Of a stretch of 64,000 nucleotides of DNA, positions 54,973 through 64,000 are shown in pieces. The position numbers were made by a program, and so were the translations under genes. Source of the stretch: Candidatus Planktophila dulcis (GTDB lineage Bacteria; Actinomycetota; Actinomycetes; Nanopelagicales; Nanopelagicaceae); the NCBI RefSeq assembly GCF_002288225.1, contig NZ_CP016777.1, positions 186,001 through 250,000 on the forward strand, in the 5' to 3' direction. Positions within the stretch are counted from its first letter, which is position 1. The number at the start of each line of letters is the position of its first letter. The notes beneath the pieces are model-generated. The model was not told the origin of the DNA. It was given only the letters and a program-made list of their open reading frames with translations, and did no database searches.

Positions 54973-54978
54973 TAGGCT
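54973..54978 (+). promoter_or_regulatory. -10 element for leaderless glyA mRNA
   Basis: TAGGCT ends 6 nt before the glyA ATG; no leader and hence no riboswitch is possible from this promoter. Confidence 0.6.
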
Positions 54979-54984
54979 ATCGCC

Positions 54985-56247
54985 ATGTCCGAAACCTTCT
55001 ATGGCCCTGATTTCAACCTTCTCTCCAAGCAAGATCCAGATATCGCAGCGGTGCTGCTCTCTGAGCTCAAGCGCCAGCAGACAAACCTGCAGCTGATTGC
55101 ATCTGAGAACTTCACATCACGCGCGGTACTTGCATCACTCGGTTCATCACTTTCCAATAAGTATGCAGAAGGCTATCCAGGTAAGCGTTACTACGGTGGA
55201 TGCGAAGAAGTTGATAAGGCAGAGGTCATTGCGATAGATCGCGCAAAGGCTCTCTTTGGCGCAGAACATGCAAACGTTCAGCCCCACTCAGGTGCCAGTG
55301 CAAACGTTGCTGTCTATCAAGCATTTACTAAGCCAGGCGATACCGTTCTTGCAATGTCACTTCCACACGGAGGTCACCTCACACATGGTTCCAAGGTCAA
55401 CTTCTCAGGCAAATGGTTCAACATTGTTTCCTATGGTGTTCGCCAAGATAACGAGCTCATCGATTACGACGAACTACGCGATCTGGCTATTGCTAATAAA
55501 CCAAAGATGATTTGTTCAGGTGCTACTGCCTACCCGTCACTGATTGATTTCGAGAAGGTGCGCGCAATCTGTGATGAAGTTGGCGCCATCATGTGGGTAG
55601 ATGCTGCTCACTTCATCGGCCTTGTTGCAGGTAAGGCAATTCCTTCACCAGTTCCTTATGCAGATGTTGTCTCATTTACTACTCATAAAGTTTTGCGTGG
55701 ACCACGTGGTGGAATGATCTTGTCCAAGGCAGAGCATGCAGCCGCCATTGATAAGGCAGTCTTTCCTGGAATGCAGGGCGGTCCGATTATGTCTGCAGTT
55801 GCAGGAAAAGCTATTGCGCTGGCTGAATGTGCAACACCTGCATACCAACAGTATGCAAAGGATGTCATCGTCAATGCCAAGGCACTTGCAGCAGCTCTTG
55901 AAGGTGAAGGAATGCGCGCAGTATCTGGTGGCACTCAAACTCACCTAGCGCTCATTGATATTCGCTCCACAGGTGTTAACGGCAAGGTGGCAGATGAGCG
56001 TTGTGGAGCAGCTGGAATTGTTCTCAATAAGAACTCCATTCCATACGATCCAGAGGCACCTTCTGTGACTTCAGGTATTCGTGTGGGAACTCCCGCAACA
56101 ACAACACAAGGAATGGGCACTCCAGAGATGGCAACAATTGCATCTCTTATTGCTCGTGCTATTAAGACCGATGATGCTGCAGCACATGCTGCAATCAAAT
56201 CTGAAGTCCATGCACTTACTGCACGTTTTCCTATCTACCAGGCGTAA
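54985..56247 (+). CDS. glyA: Serine hydroxymethyltransferase
   Basis: A 420-aa PLP enzyme interconverting serine and glycine with tetrahydrofolate. LIASENFTSRAVLASLGSSLSNKYAEGYPGKRYYGG is the N-terminal signature; the PLP Lys is in VVSFTTHKVLRGPRGG (near residue 235). It is inserted between tsaC and wecA, where mycobacteria lack it, and has its own leaderless promoter. Confidence 0.97.
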   Translation: MSETFYGPDFNLLSKQDPDIAAVLLSELKRQQTNLQLIASENFTSRAVLASLGSSLSNKYAEGYPGKRYYGGCEEVDKAEVIAIDRAKALFGAEHANVQPHSGASANVAVYQAFTKPGDTVLAMSLPHGGHLTHGSKVNFSGKWFNIVSYGVRQDNELIDYDELRDLAIANKPKMICSGATAYPSLIDFEKVRAICDEVGAIMWVDAAHFIGLVAGKAIPSPVPYADVVSFTTHKVLRGPRGGMILSKAEHAAAIDKAVFPGMQGGPIMSAVAGKAIALAECATPAYQQYAKDVIVNAKALAAALEGEGMRAVSGGTQTHLALIDIRSTGVNGKVADERCGAAGIVLNKNSIPYDPEAPSVTSGIRVGTPATTTQGMGTPEMATIASLIARAIKTDDAAAHAAIKSEVHALTARFPIYQA

Positions 56248-56263
56248 AGAAGTCATCTAACAG

Positions 56264-57355
56264 ATGCGCGAGTACCTCGTCACCCTTCTGCTGGCGGCAG
56301 CGCTCTGTTATGTAGTCACACCTTTTGTTCGTTCATTGGCAATCAAAGTCGGCGCAGTCGCGCAGATTCGCACCCGTGATATTCACACCACCCCAACACC
56401 ACGTTGGGGAGGCCTTGCTATGTGGATTGCTATGGCGCTCACCTTTGCGATGGTCAATCACTTATCCCTTGTTGGAAAATCATTTGGTCGTGAATCACTC
56501 GGTATCTTCTTAGCAGCAACACTTCTTGTTGCTATTGGCCTCGTTGATGACCGCTTTGAATTAGATGCGCTCACCAAACTGGCAGGACAGGCACTTGCTG
56601 CAGGAATCCTGCTCATCTTTGGTATCCAAGTTCTGTGGCTTCCGATCAATGGAGTGATCACACTTCCACCGAGCATCGGCCAACTTGTCACAGTCATGAT
56701 TGTTCTCGTGACCATCAATGCTGTGAACTTTATTGATGGCCTAGATGGCTTAGCTGCAGGCATTGTCGCGATATCAGGGGCAGCATTTTTTGCCTTTGCC
56801 TATCTTTTAGCTGTTATCTATGGCTTTAGTCGTGCAGGTGCTCCATCGCTGATTACCGCTGTAATTATCGGCATCTGTATTGGTTTTCTGCCTCATAACG
56901 TCCACCCCGCAAAGATATTTATGGGCGACTCAGGATCGATGTTTTTAGGGCTACTACTTGCTGCCTCTGCAATTACCCTCACTGGCCAGATTGACCCTAA
57001 TGCAATCTCTGCTGAGAAGTTAGGGCCAACGCTACTTCCTCTGATGCTTCCCTTTGCTGTTCTTGCAATTCCACTGATTGATCTCTTCTCAGCAATCTTT
57101 CGCCGCCTTCGTGCAGGACAATCACCATTTAGCTCAGATAAAGAGCATATGCACCACAGAATTCTTCGCGCAGGAAACACGCATCTGCGCACAACACTGA
57201 TTATGTATTTATGGACAGCAACAATCGCATTTCCAGTTGTGGTCTCAGCCTTTGCCCAACTATGGGTTGCAGCGATTGTTGCAGGTGCCATGCTGGCATT
57301 TACTCTGTATTACTCAAAGAGCGGGGTAGGCGTCAGTGCAAAAGCAACCAAGTAA
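56264..57355 (+). CDS. wecA: Polyprenyl-phosphate GlcNAc-1-phosphate transferase (WecA/TagO/Rfe, MraY family)
   Basis: A 363-aa membrane enzyme with about ten helices that starts lipid-linked polysaccharide synthesis. Conserved Asp motifs are present: GLVDDRFELDALTK, NFIDGLDGLAAG, FMGDSGSMFLG, and the C-terminal DKEHMHHRIL His motif. In mycobacteria the equivalent gene (rfe) also lies directly before the atp operon. The next gene overlaps by 20 nt. Confidence 0.93.
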   Translation: MREYLVTLLLAAALCYVVTPFVRSLAIKVGAVAQIRTRDIHTTPTPRWGGLAMWIAMALTFAMVNHLSLVGKSFGRESLGIFLAATLLVAIGLVDDRFELDALTKLAGQALAAGILLIFGIQVLWLPINGVITLPPSIGQLVTVMIVLVTINAVNFIDGLDGLAAGIVAISGAAFFAFAYLLAVIYGFSRAGAPSLITAVIIGICIGFLPHNVHPAKIFMGDSGSMFLGLLLAASAITLTGQIDPNAISAEKLGPTLLPLMLPFAVLAIPLIDLFSAIFRRLRAGQSPFSSDKEHMHHRILRAGNTHLRTTLIMYLWTATIAFPVVVSAFAQLWVAAIVAGAMLAFTLYYSKSGVGVSAKATK

Positions 57356-57764
57356 CGAAGAACAACTTCTAAAGGGAGCACTCGTTCCCACATTTATCGT
57401 TGGCATTATCGCCATTGGAATATTTGGATTTGCCAAAGGACTTCCAGGTTTAAGTGGTGCATTTCTTGCTCAAGCTGTTGTCTTGATTTATTTTTTGGTT
57501 CATATCCTCGTCTCAAAGATTTCTCGCAATTTAGATCCGATGAGCACCATGGCACTTGCGATGTTCTCCTACTTCGCAAAGTTCTTACTCCTGGGAGCTT
57601 TCTTGTGGGCGCTGACGAAATACACATCGCGCTCCACCATCGACCGAACCAGCTTTGGGGTCACAGCAATCGCGCTCACCTTTGCCTGGCTGGGTGGAGA
57701 AATCGCTAGTTATCTAAAGCTCAAAACTCATCTACCATTGCCGCATGACCCACGAACCAAGTAA
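57336..57764 (+). CDS. AtpI-like membrane protein preceding the ATP synthase operon
   Basis: A 142-aa protein with four hydrophobic segments (LVPTFIVGIIAIGIFGFA, LAQAVVLIYFLVHILV, ALAMFSYFAKFLLLGAFLWAL, FGVTAIALTFAWLGGEIASYL). By position it matches the mycobacterial gene before atpB, annotated as AtpI-like. Start is GTG, inside the wecA end, and the next gene starts 20 nt before its stop. Identity is based mainly on position and topology. Confidence 0.72.
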   Translation: MQKQPSNEEQLLKGALVPTFIVGIIAIGIFGFAKGLPGLSGAFLAQAVVLIYFLVHILVSKISRNLDPMSTMALAMFSYFAKFLLLGAFLWALTKYTSRSTIDRTSFGVTAIALTFAWLGGEIASYLKLKTHLPLPHDPRTK

Positions 57765-57948
57765 CCGCCGCGAAGAGAACGCCCTCTGGTCGATCTTTGG
57801 ATATCTCGTCTCAGGCCTTCTCTTCTGGGGCGGCATCGGCTGGGCTGCAGACCACTTCTTTGGCACCACCTACCTCGTCCTCATTGGCCTCTTGGTCGGC
57901 ATGGGCGGGGCCCTCTATCTCGTCTGGTTACGATTCGGCCGGGAGTAG
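57745..57948 (+). CDS. AtpZ/AtpI-family small membrane protein
   Basis: A 67-aa protein with two helices rich in Gly (IFGYLVSGLLFWGGIGWAADHFFG and TYLVLIGLLVGMGGALYLVWLRFG). This glycine pattern matches the F0F1 ATPase-associated AtpZ family (proposed Mg/Ca transport or c-ring assembly role). It overlaps the preceding gene by 20 nt. Confidence 0.8.
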   Translation: MTHEPSNRREENALWSIFGYLVSGLLFWGGIGWAADHFFGTTYLVLIGLLVGMGGALYLVWLRFGRE

Positions 57949-58095
57949 CCACCAGCCTTGAAATAAGTGACTAGACCCACCTAAAACTCTCAAGGTTCGA
58001 TTTCACAGGCGGGCAGGTTTGCCCATAAGGTTGCCCTGAATTACCGCTTCCCCAGCAATATGTTTACAAGCCCTTTTAGGTATCAAGGAGTGTGT
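57949..58095 (+). promoter_or_regulatory. Leader/promoter region of the ATP synthase operon
   Basis: A possible promoter has TTGAAA (57958-57963) and TAAAAC (57982-57987) spaced 18 bp apart. A short hairpin GGGCA-GGTT-TGCCC lies at 58011-58024. The AAGGAG ribosome-binding site is at 58085-58090. The promoter call is weak. Confidence 0.35.
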
Positions 58096-58887
58096 GTGCG
58101 CGCGTTTGTTAAATTACACGCAGAAGGTGATGGATTCGTCCCACCTAGTACAAACGACTTCAACCTTCCTCCAATTACTGAATCGATTGCTTGGCTCACA
58201 AAGCCTGTTCTTCTCGTATTTCTCTCAGTAATTCTCATTTCAGTCTTCTTTATTCTCTCCTCACGCAAGGCAGCCGTTGTGCCTTCAAAGCTGCAATTCG
58301 CTGGAGAAAGCATCTACGGCTTTGTCCGTAATGATCTTGCTCGCGATGTTATCGGCCATGAATTCATGCGCTTTGTGCCATACCTCTTCACGCTCTTTAC
58401 CTTTGTTCTCACCAATAACCTCTTTGGAATCGTTCCGTTCTTGCAGTTCCCTGCAATGTCACATGTTGCATTCCCATACGTGCTTGCGATCTTCTCTTTC
58501 GGTGTCTTTCACTATGTGGGAATTCAAAAGCATGGACTTTTCAAGTACCTCAAAGAGATCGCATTTATGCCAGGTGTTCCAAAGCCTGTCTATATCTTGC
58601 TGACACCTATTGAAATTGCCACATTCTTCCTCGTGCGTCCATTGACGCTCTCACTTCGTCTCTTTGCAAATATGTTCGCGGGCCACTTGTTGTTGCTCGT
58701 CTTCATTATGGGTGGTGACTACATGATGCATGATTCACATCTGATCATGAAGCTATTTAGCCCATTCTCATTTGCATTTGGTATTGCCCTTACATTCTTC
58801 GAATTTATGGTGCAATGCTTACAGGCATACATCTTTACCCTGCTCACAGCTCTATACATCGCCGGCGCCCTTGCCGACGAGCACTAA
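58096..58887 (+). CDS. atpB: F0F1 ATP synthase subunit a
   Basis: A 263-aa membrane subunit forming the proton half-channels. The essential Arg is in PLTLSLRLFANMFAGHLLLLVF; FTFVLTNNLFGIVPF is an earlier signature. I chose GTG 58096, 5 nt after the AAGGAG site, giving MRAFVKLHAEGDGF; the frame is open to ATG 58060 but without a ribosome-binding site there. Confidence 0.94.
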   Translation: MRAFVKLHAEGDGFVPPSTNDFNLPPITESIAWLTKPVLLVFLSVILISVFFILSSRKAAVVPSKLQFAGESIYGFVRNDLARDVIGHEFMRFVPYLFTLFTFVLTNNLFGIVPFLQFPAMSHVAFPYVLAIFSFGVFHYVGIQKHGLFKYLKEIAFMPGVPKPVYILLTPIEIATFFLVRPLTLSLRLFANMFAGHLLLLVFIMGGDYMMHDSHLIMKLFSPFSFAFGIALTFFEFMVQCLQAYIFTLLTALYIAGALADEH

Positions 58888-58915
58888 GTAAGAAACTAAC
58901 GAAAGGTAAGAAAAA

Positions 58916-59119
58916 ATGACAGGCACACTCAACCTGGTCGGTTTTGGCCTATCAGCAATTGGTCCAGCAATTGCAACAGGAATGATCTTCGCTGCTTATA
59001 TCAACGGCGTAGCTCGTCAGCCAGAAGCACGCAGCGTTCTGCAGCCAATCGCGTTCCTTGGGTTCGCGCTCGCTGAAGCACTTGCACTCTTCGGTCTCGT
59101 TCTCGCATTCGTCCTCTAA
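58916..59119 (+). CDS. atpE: F0F1 ATP synthase subunit c
   Basis: A 67-aa two-helix hairpin. The proton-carrying Glu is in [12 protein letters not shown], and [15 protein letters not shown] is the polar loop that contacts gamma and epsilon. The residues after Glu (Ala, not Ser/Thr) fit a proton rather than sodium enzyme. The ribosome-binding site GAAAGG lies 8-10 nt upstream. Confidence 0.96.
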   Translation: MTGTLNLVGFGLSAIGPAIATGMIFAAYINGVARQPEARSVLQPIAFLGFALAEALALFGLVLAFVL

Positions 59120-59145
59120 TCAATAAAGATTAATTAGGGTAAACA

Positions 59146-59679
59146 ATGCGCTCATTTAATTTCCTTAGCGGGGAAGAACCACTCAACCCACTAATTCCGC
59201 ATACCGCTGAATTAGTTGTCGGTGCGATTGCCTTCACCCTGCTATTCCTCGTTCTTCGTAAAGCAGTTGTGCCAAAGTTTGAAAAAGCTTTCACAGACCG
59301 CGCCGAAGCAATTGAAGGCGGCATCGAACGTGCTGAGAAGGCGCAGCTCGAAGCACAGCGCGCACTTGTCCAGTACAACGAGCAACTTTCATCAGCACAA
59401 GGTGAAGCATCAAAGCTTCGTGAAGAAGCGCGCGTTCAAGGCGCAGCAATTCTCGAAGAGCTTCGCACAAAGGCTCAAGATGAAGCAGCACGCATCACAG
59501 CGGCAGCTCATGCATCTATTGAGGCAGAGCGTCAACAGGCAATCACATCACTTCGTAATGAAGTTGGTGCACTTGCAGTTGAACTCGCATCAAAGATTGT
59601 CGGAGAAGCACTTGATGACCAGGCCCGTCAATCACGGATCGTGGAACGCTTCATCGAAGATCTCGAAAAGTCCAAGTAG
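59146..59679 (+). CDS. atpF: F0F1 ATP synthase subunit b
   Basis: A 177-aa subunit with one N-terminal helix (ELVVGAIAFTLLFLVLRKAV, about 22-41) and a long coiled-coil stalk (KFEKAFTDRAEAIEGGIERAEKAQLEAQRAL onward). It links subunit a to delta and the F1 head. Confidence 0.95.
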   Translation: MRSFNFLSGEEPLNPLIPHTAELVVGAIAFTLLFLVLRKAVVPKFEKAFTDRAEAIEGGIERAEKAQLEAQRALVQYNEQLSSAQGEASKLREEARVQGAAILEELRTKAQDEAARITAAAHASIEAERQQAITSLRNEVGALAVELASKIVGEALDDQARQSRIVERFIEDLEKSK

Positions 59680-59698
59680 TAGGTAGAGAAAGAAGAGA

Positions 59699-60532
59699 AT
59701 GAGAATCCATCTCGGAGGAAGCAGCCGTCAATCACTTGTGATTGCACGCGGCAAGCTCGATGCTGCCGTCAAGGGCGCAACAGCGGCTAACGCATCTGAG
59801 CTCTCTTCTCAACTCTTCTTTGCAGCTGATGTTCTCTCAAAGAACACTTCAATCCGCCGCGCCTTTGCAGACCCTGCCCGCGATGCCGCCTCAAAGGGCG
59901 CACTCGTGAAGGATCTCTTCGCAAAGTCACTTGCTTCCACTGCTCTAGAAATACTCACAGCGGTATCAACTCTTCGTTGGTCAGCTGCAGGAGACCTAGT
60001 GCATGTGCTCGAGCAGCTAGCGATTGAGGCTGAAGCATCTGCTGCCAATATCAACAATGAACTCGATCGCGTAGAAGATGAACTCTTTGAAACATCACAG
60101 CTCGTTGTCGATAACTTTGAATTGCGCAAGGCTCTCGTAGGTACTGGAACACCTGAAGCCAAGGCCGCACTTATTACTGAAGTACTTTCCAAGAAGGCAT
60201 CAGCTTCAACTGTGCGACTTGGAGTCGCTCTTGTAACAAGCCTTCGTGGACGTAGCATCGAAGCAGCATTTGCTGACTATCTCTTTGGTCTAGCAAATCG
60301 CCGTAATCGTCTTATCGCGGTTGTCCGCGTTGCATCTGTCATTACAGATGCTCAGAAATCACGTCTTGCAGCAGCGATTGAGAAGCAGGTTGGGCAACCA
60401 ATCCGCGTCAACATCGAGGTCGAGCCATCGATTCTTGGTGGAGTATCGGTCAAGTTTGCAGATGAGTTAGTAGATGGAAGCGTTTCAAATCGACTTGCTA
60501 GCGCCGGACGCGCACTAGCTGGAAACAAATAA
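59699..60532 (+). CDS. atpH: F0F1 ATP synthase subunit delta
   Basis: A 277-aa OSCP/delta subunit. It is longer than the 180 aa of many bacteria but equals other actinobacterial delta proteins, such as that of Streptomyces; it lacks the b-subunit fusion seen in mycobacteria. The C-terminal signature [31 protein letters not shown] is clear. Confidence 0.94.
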   Translation: MRIHLGGSSRQSLVIARGKLDAAVKGATAANASELSSQLFFAADVLSKNTSIRRAFADPARDAASKGALVKDLFAKSLASTALEILTAVSTLRWSAAGDLVHVLEQLAIEAEASAANINNELDRVEDELFETSQLVVDNFELRKALVGTGTPEAKAALITEVLSKKASASTVRLGVALVTSLRGRSIEAAFADYLFGLANRRNRLIAVVRVASVITDAQKSRLAAAIEKQVGQPIRVNIEVEPSILGGVSVKFADELVDGSVSNRLASAGRALAGNK

Positions 60533-60543
60533 AGGGGAAACTC

Positions 60544-62184
60544 ATGGCAGAGCTCAAGATCCAACCGAATGAAATTCGGGATGCCTTAGCGAACTTCGTT
60601 AAGTCATACGATCCAGGCACCGCGGCTCGTGATGAAGTCGGAACAGTAAGCCAGGCAGGCGATGGAATCGCTCGCGTTGAAGGACTTCCTTCAACAATGG
60701 CTAATGAACTACTTCAGTTCGAGAACGGAACACTAGGACTCGCACTCAACCTCGACGTGCGCGAAATCGGTGTTGTTATCTTGGGCGATTACGCAGGCAT
60801 TGAAGAAGGAACATCTGTGCGACGCACAGGTGAAGTTCTCTCTGTTCCTGTTGGTGATGGCTTCCTCGGTCGCGTTGTTGACCCACTTGGTCGTCCTATC
60901 GATGGCAAGGGTGAAATTAAGCCTGATGCACGTCGTGCTCTAGAACTTCAGGCACCATCAGTAGTGCAACGCCAACCTGTGAAGGAGCCAATGGCCACAG
61001 GTATTAAGGCAATCGATGCGATGACAGCAATCGGTCGTGGACAGCGCCAGTTGATCATTGGTGACCGTCAGACAGGTAAGACTGCAGTTGCAATCGACAC
61101 CATTATTAACCAGCGTGAAAACTGGCTCACAGGCGATAAGACGAAGCAGGTTAAATGCATCTATGTTGCTATTGGTCAGAAGGGTTCAACGATTGCATCT
61201 GTAAGAGGATCACTCGAAGAAGCAGGCGCAATGGAGTACACAACAATCGTGGCATCCCCTGCATCAGACCCAGCAGGCTTTAAGTACCTTGCTCCATATA
61301 CAGGTTCTGCAATTGGTCAGCACTGGATGTATAACGGCGAGCACGTTCTTATCGTCTTTGATGATCTTTCTAAGCAAGCTGAGGCATATCGTTCAGTCTC
61401 ACTTCTTCTTCGTCGTCCACCAGGCCGCGAAGCCTACCCAGGAGATGTTTTCTACTTACACTCACGTCTTCTCGAGCGTTGCGCAAAGCTCTCTGATGAA
61501 TTGGGTGGCGGTTCAATGACTGGCCTTCCAATCATTGAAACTAAGGGAAATGACGTCTCTGCCTTTATTCCTACCAACGTAATTTCTATTACTGATGGAC
61601 AGTGCTTCCTTGAAACAGATCTCTTTAACGCAGGCGTTCGCCCAGCGATTAACGTAGGTATCTCTGTTTCTCGTGTTGGTGGTTCAGCTCAGACTAAGGC
61701 GATGAAGAAGATCGCAGGTCGTCTGCGTCTTGACCTTGCACAGTTCCGTGAGCTTGAAGCATTTGCAGCTTTCGGTTCAGATCTTGATGCTGCATCAAAG
61801 GCTCAGCTTGAGCGCGGTGCGCGCATGGTTGAACTTCTTAAGCAGGGCCAGTACTCACCATATTCACTTGAGCGTCAGATTGTTTCAATCTGGGCCGGCA
61901 CAACAGGCAAGCTCGATGATGTTGCAGTTGCTGATATCCGTCGCTTTGAAGCAGAGCTTCTGGACTTCATCGGCCGCGAACGCAAAGAGATCTTCACAGT
62001 AATCTCAGAGACCAAGGTCCTTGAAGATGACACTGTGGCAAAGATGGAAGCAGCAGTTGCTGACTTTAATAAGCAGTTCAAGTCATCTGTGGCTCCTGCT
62101 CTCAATGAAGCAGCAGCCGATGCCCTTGATTCTGAAGCAGCAGAAGCGATTACTAAGCACGTCCCACCGGCGGTGAAGAAGTAA
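60544..62184 (+). CDS. atpA: F0F1 ATP synthase subunit alpha
   Basis: A 546-aa F1 subunit. Walker [16 protein letters not shown] is near residue 174, and the alpha signature [17 protein letters not shown] near 365. The arrangement and length are normal, and an AAAGGGGAAACTC ribosome-binding site precedes the ATG. Confidence 0.97.
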   Translation: MAELKIQPNEIRDALANFVKSYDPGTAARDEVGTVSQAGDGIARVEGLPSTMANELLQFENGTLGLALNLDVREIGVVILGDYAGIEEGTSVRRTGEVLSVPVGDGFLGRVVDPLGRPIDGKGEIKPDARRALELQAPSVVQRQPVKEPMATGIKAIDAMTAIGRGQRQLIIGDRQTGKTAVAIDTIINQRENWLTGDKTKQVKCIYVAIGQKGSTIASVRGSLEEAGAMEYTTIVASPASDPAGFKYLAPYTGSAIGQHWMYNGEHVLIVFDDLSKQAEAYRSVSLLLRRPPGREAYPGDVFYLHSRLLERCAKLSDELGGGSMTGLPIIETKGNDVSAFIPTNVISITDGQCFLETDLFNAGVRPAINVGISVSRVGGSAQTKAMKKIAGRLRLDLAQFRELEAFAAFGSDLDAASKAQLERGARMVELLKQGQYSPYSLERQIVSIWAGTTGKLDDVAVADIRRFEAELLDFIGRERKEIFTVISETKVLEDDTVAKMEAAVADFNKQFKSSVAPALNEAAADALDSEAAEAITKHVPPAVKK

Positions 62185-62187
62185 CTC

Positions 62188-64000
<1,813 letters not shown>

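Noticed and set aside
54969-54984. Glycine riboswitch before glyA
   Set aside because: Only 16 bp lie between tsaC and glyA and the mRNA appears leaderless.

Overview
The window is a gene-dense, mid-40s %GC (estimated by eye) chromosomal segment from a small-genome actinobacterium. Support for Actinobacteria: a SigR/RsrA pair with a mycoredoxin, a Kgd-type fused oxoglutarate dehydrogenase, a DUF3039 gene, the clpS-DUF2017-mec-cysO-cysM-murI-rph-rdgB order, the argS-lysA-hom-thrC-thrB-rho-rpmE-prfA-prmC-tsaC-(glyA)-wecA-atp order, and a SAM-IV riboswitch. An actinorhodopsin, a nickel superoxide dismutase and very short intergenic gaps point to a freshwater planktonic lineage such as the acI/Nanopelagicales group. 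That lineage assignment is inference.

Layout. 1-5.1 kb (minus): copper P-type ATPase (cut by the window edge), HisN-like phosphatase, RsgA, AroA. 5.2-8.4 kb: a stress block with a YedK-type DNA-crosslink protein, SigR and its zinc anti-sigma factor, a hotdog thioesterase, nickel SOD with its maturation protease, and mycoredoxin. 8.4-12.1 kb: the giant kgd gene. 12.3-13.5 kb: an SDR, a five-copy palindromic repeat array and a small membrane protein. 13.5-17.5 kb: prfB-ftsE-ftsX-smpB-tmRNA. 17.5-24.8 kb: DUF3039, argF, proton-translocating transhydrogenase (three genes), VOC protein, pirin, TrhO, GNAT. 24.8-31.7 kb: a secreted GH18 protein, then clpS to rdgB. 31.8-37.2 kb: a histone-H1-like membrane protein, an acyltransferase, a coiled-coil protein with a similar basic tail, a TrhA-type membrane protein, an MFS transporter. 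37.2-40.5 kb: actinorhodopsin, a small membrane protein, metY under a SAM-IV riboswitch, an HhH protein, tRNA-Leu. 40.6-43.7 kb: a sugar ABC transporter. 43.9-64 kb: argS, Lys/Thr biosynthesis, rho, rpmE, prfA, prmC, tsaC, glyA, wecA and the ATP synthase operon, with atpD cut by the window end.

Physiology. The rhodopsin, the transhydrogenase and the F-type ATP synthase would all act on the proton gradient. NiSOD/SodX, SigR/RsrA, mycoredoxin and the CysO/CysM route fit a mycothiol-based oxidant defence. smpB, tmRNA, clpS, prfA, prfB, prmC and rho handle translation and transcription quality control.

Regulation. At least 23 genes have a TANNNT-like -10 hexamer ending 6-7 nt before the start codon and no Shine-Dalgarno sequence, the signature of leaderless transcription. 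This resolves several starts and shows that apparent operons (mec, cysO, murI, rph) carry internal promoters. Internal operon genes instead use ATGA-type overlaps or clear Shine-Dalgarno sites.

No insertion sequence, prophage, CRISPR array or rRNA was seen. No gene-free stretch exceeds about 230 bp. The most unusual items are the 29-bp-period palindrome array that runs from one stop codon to another, the membrane-anchored histone-like protein with an external FN3 domain, and three dyads packed in front of the rhodopsin gene.
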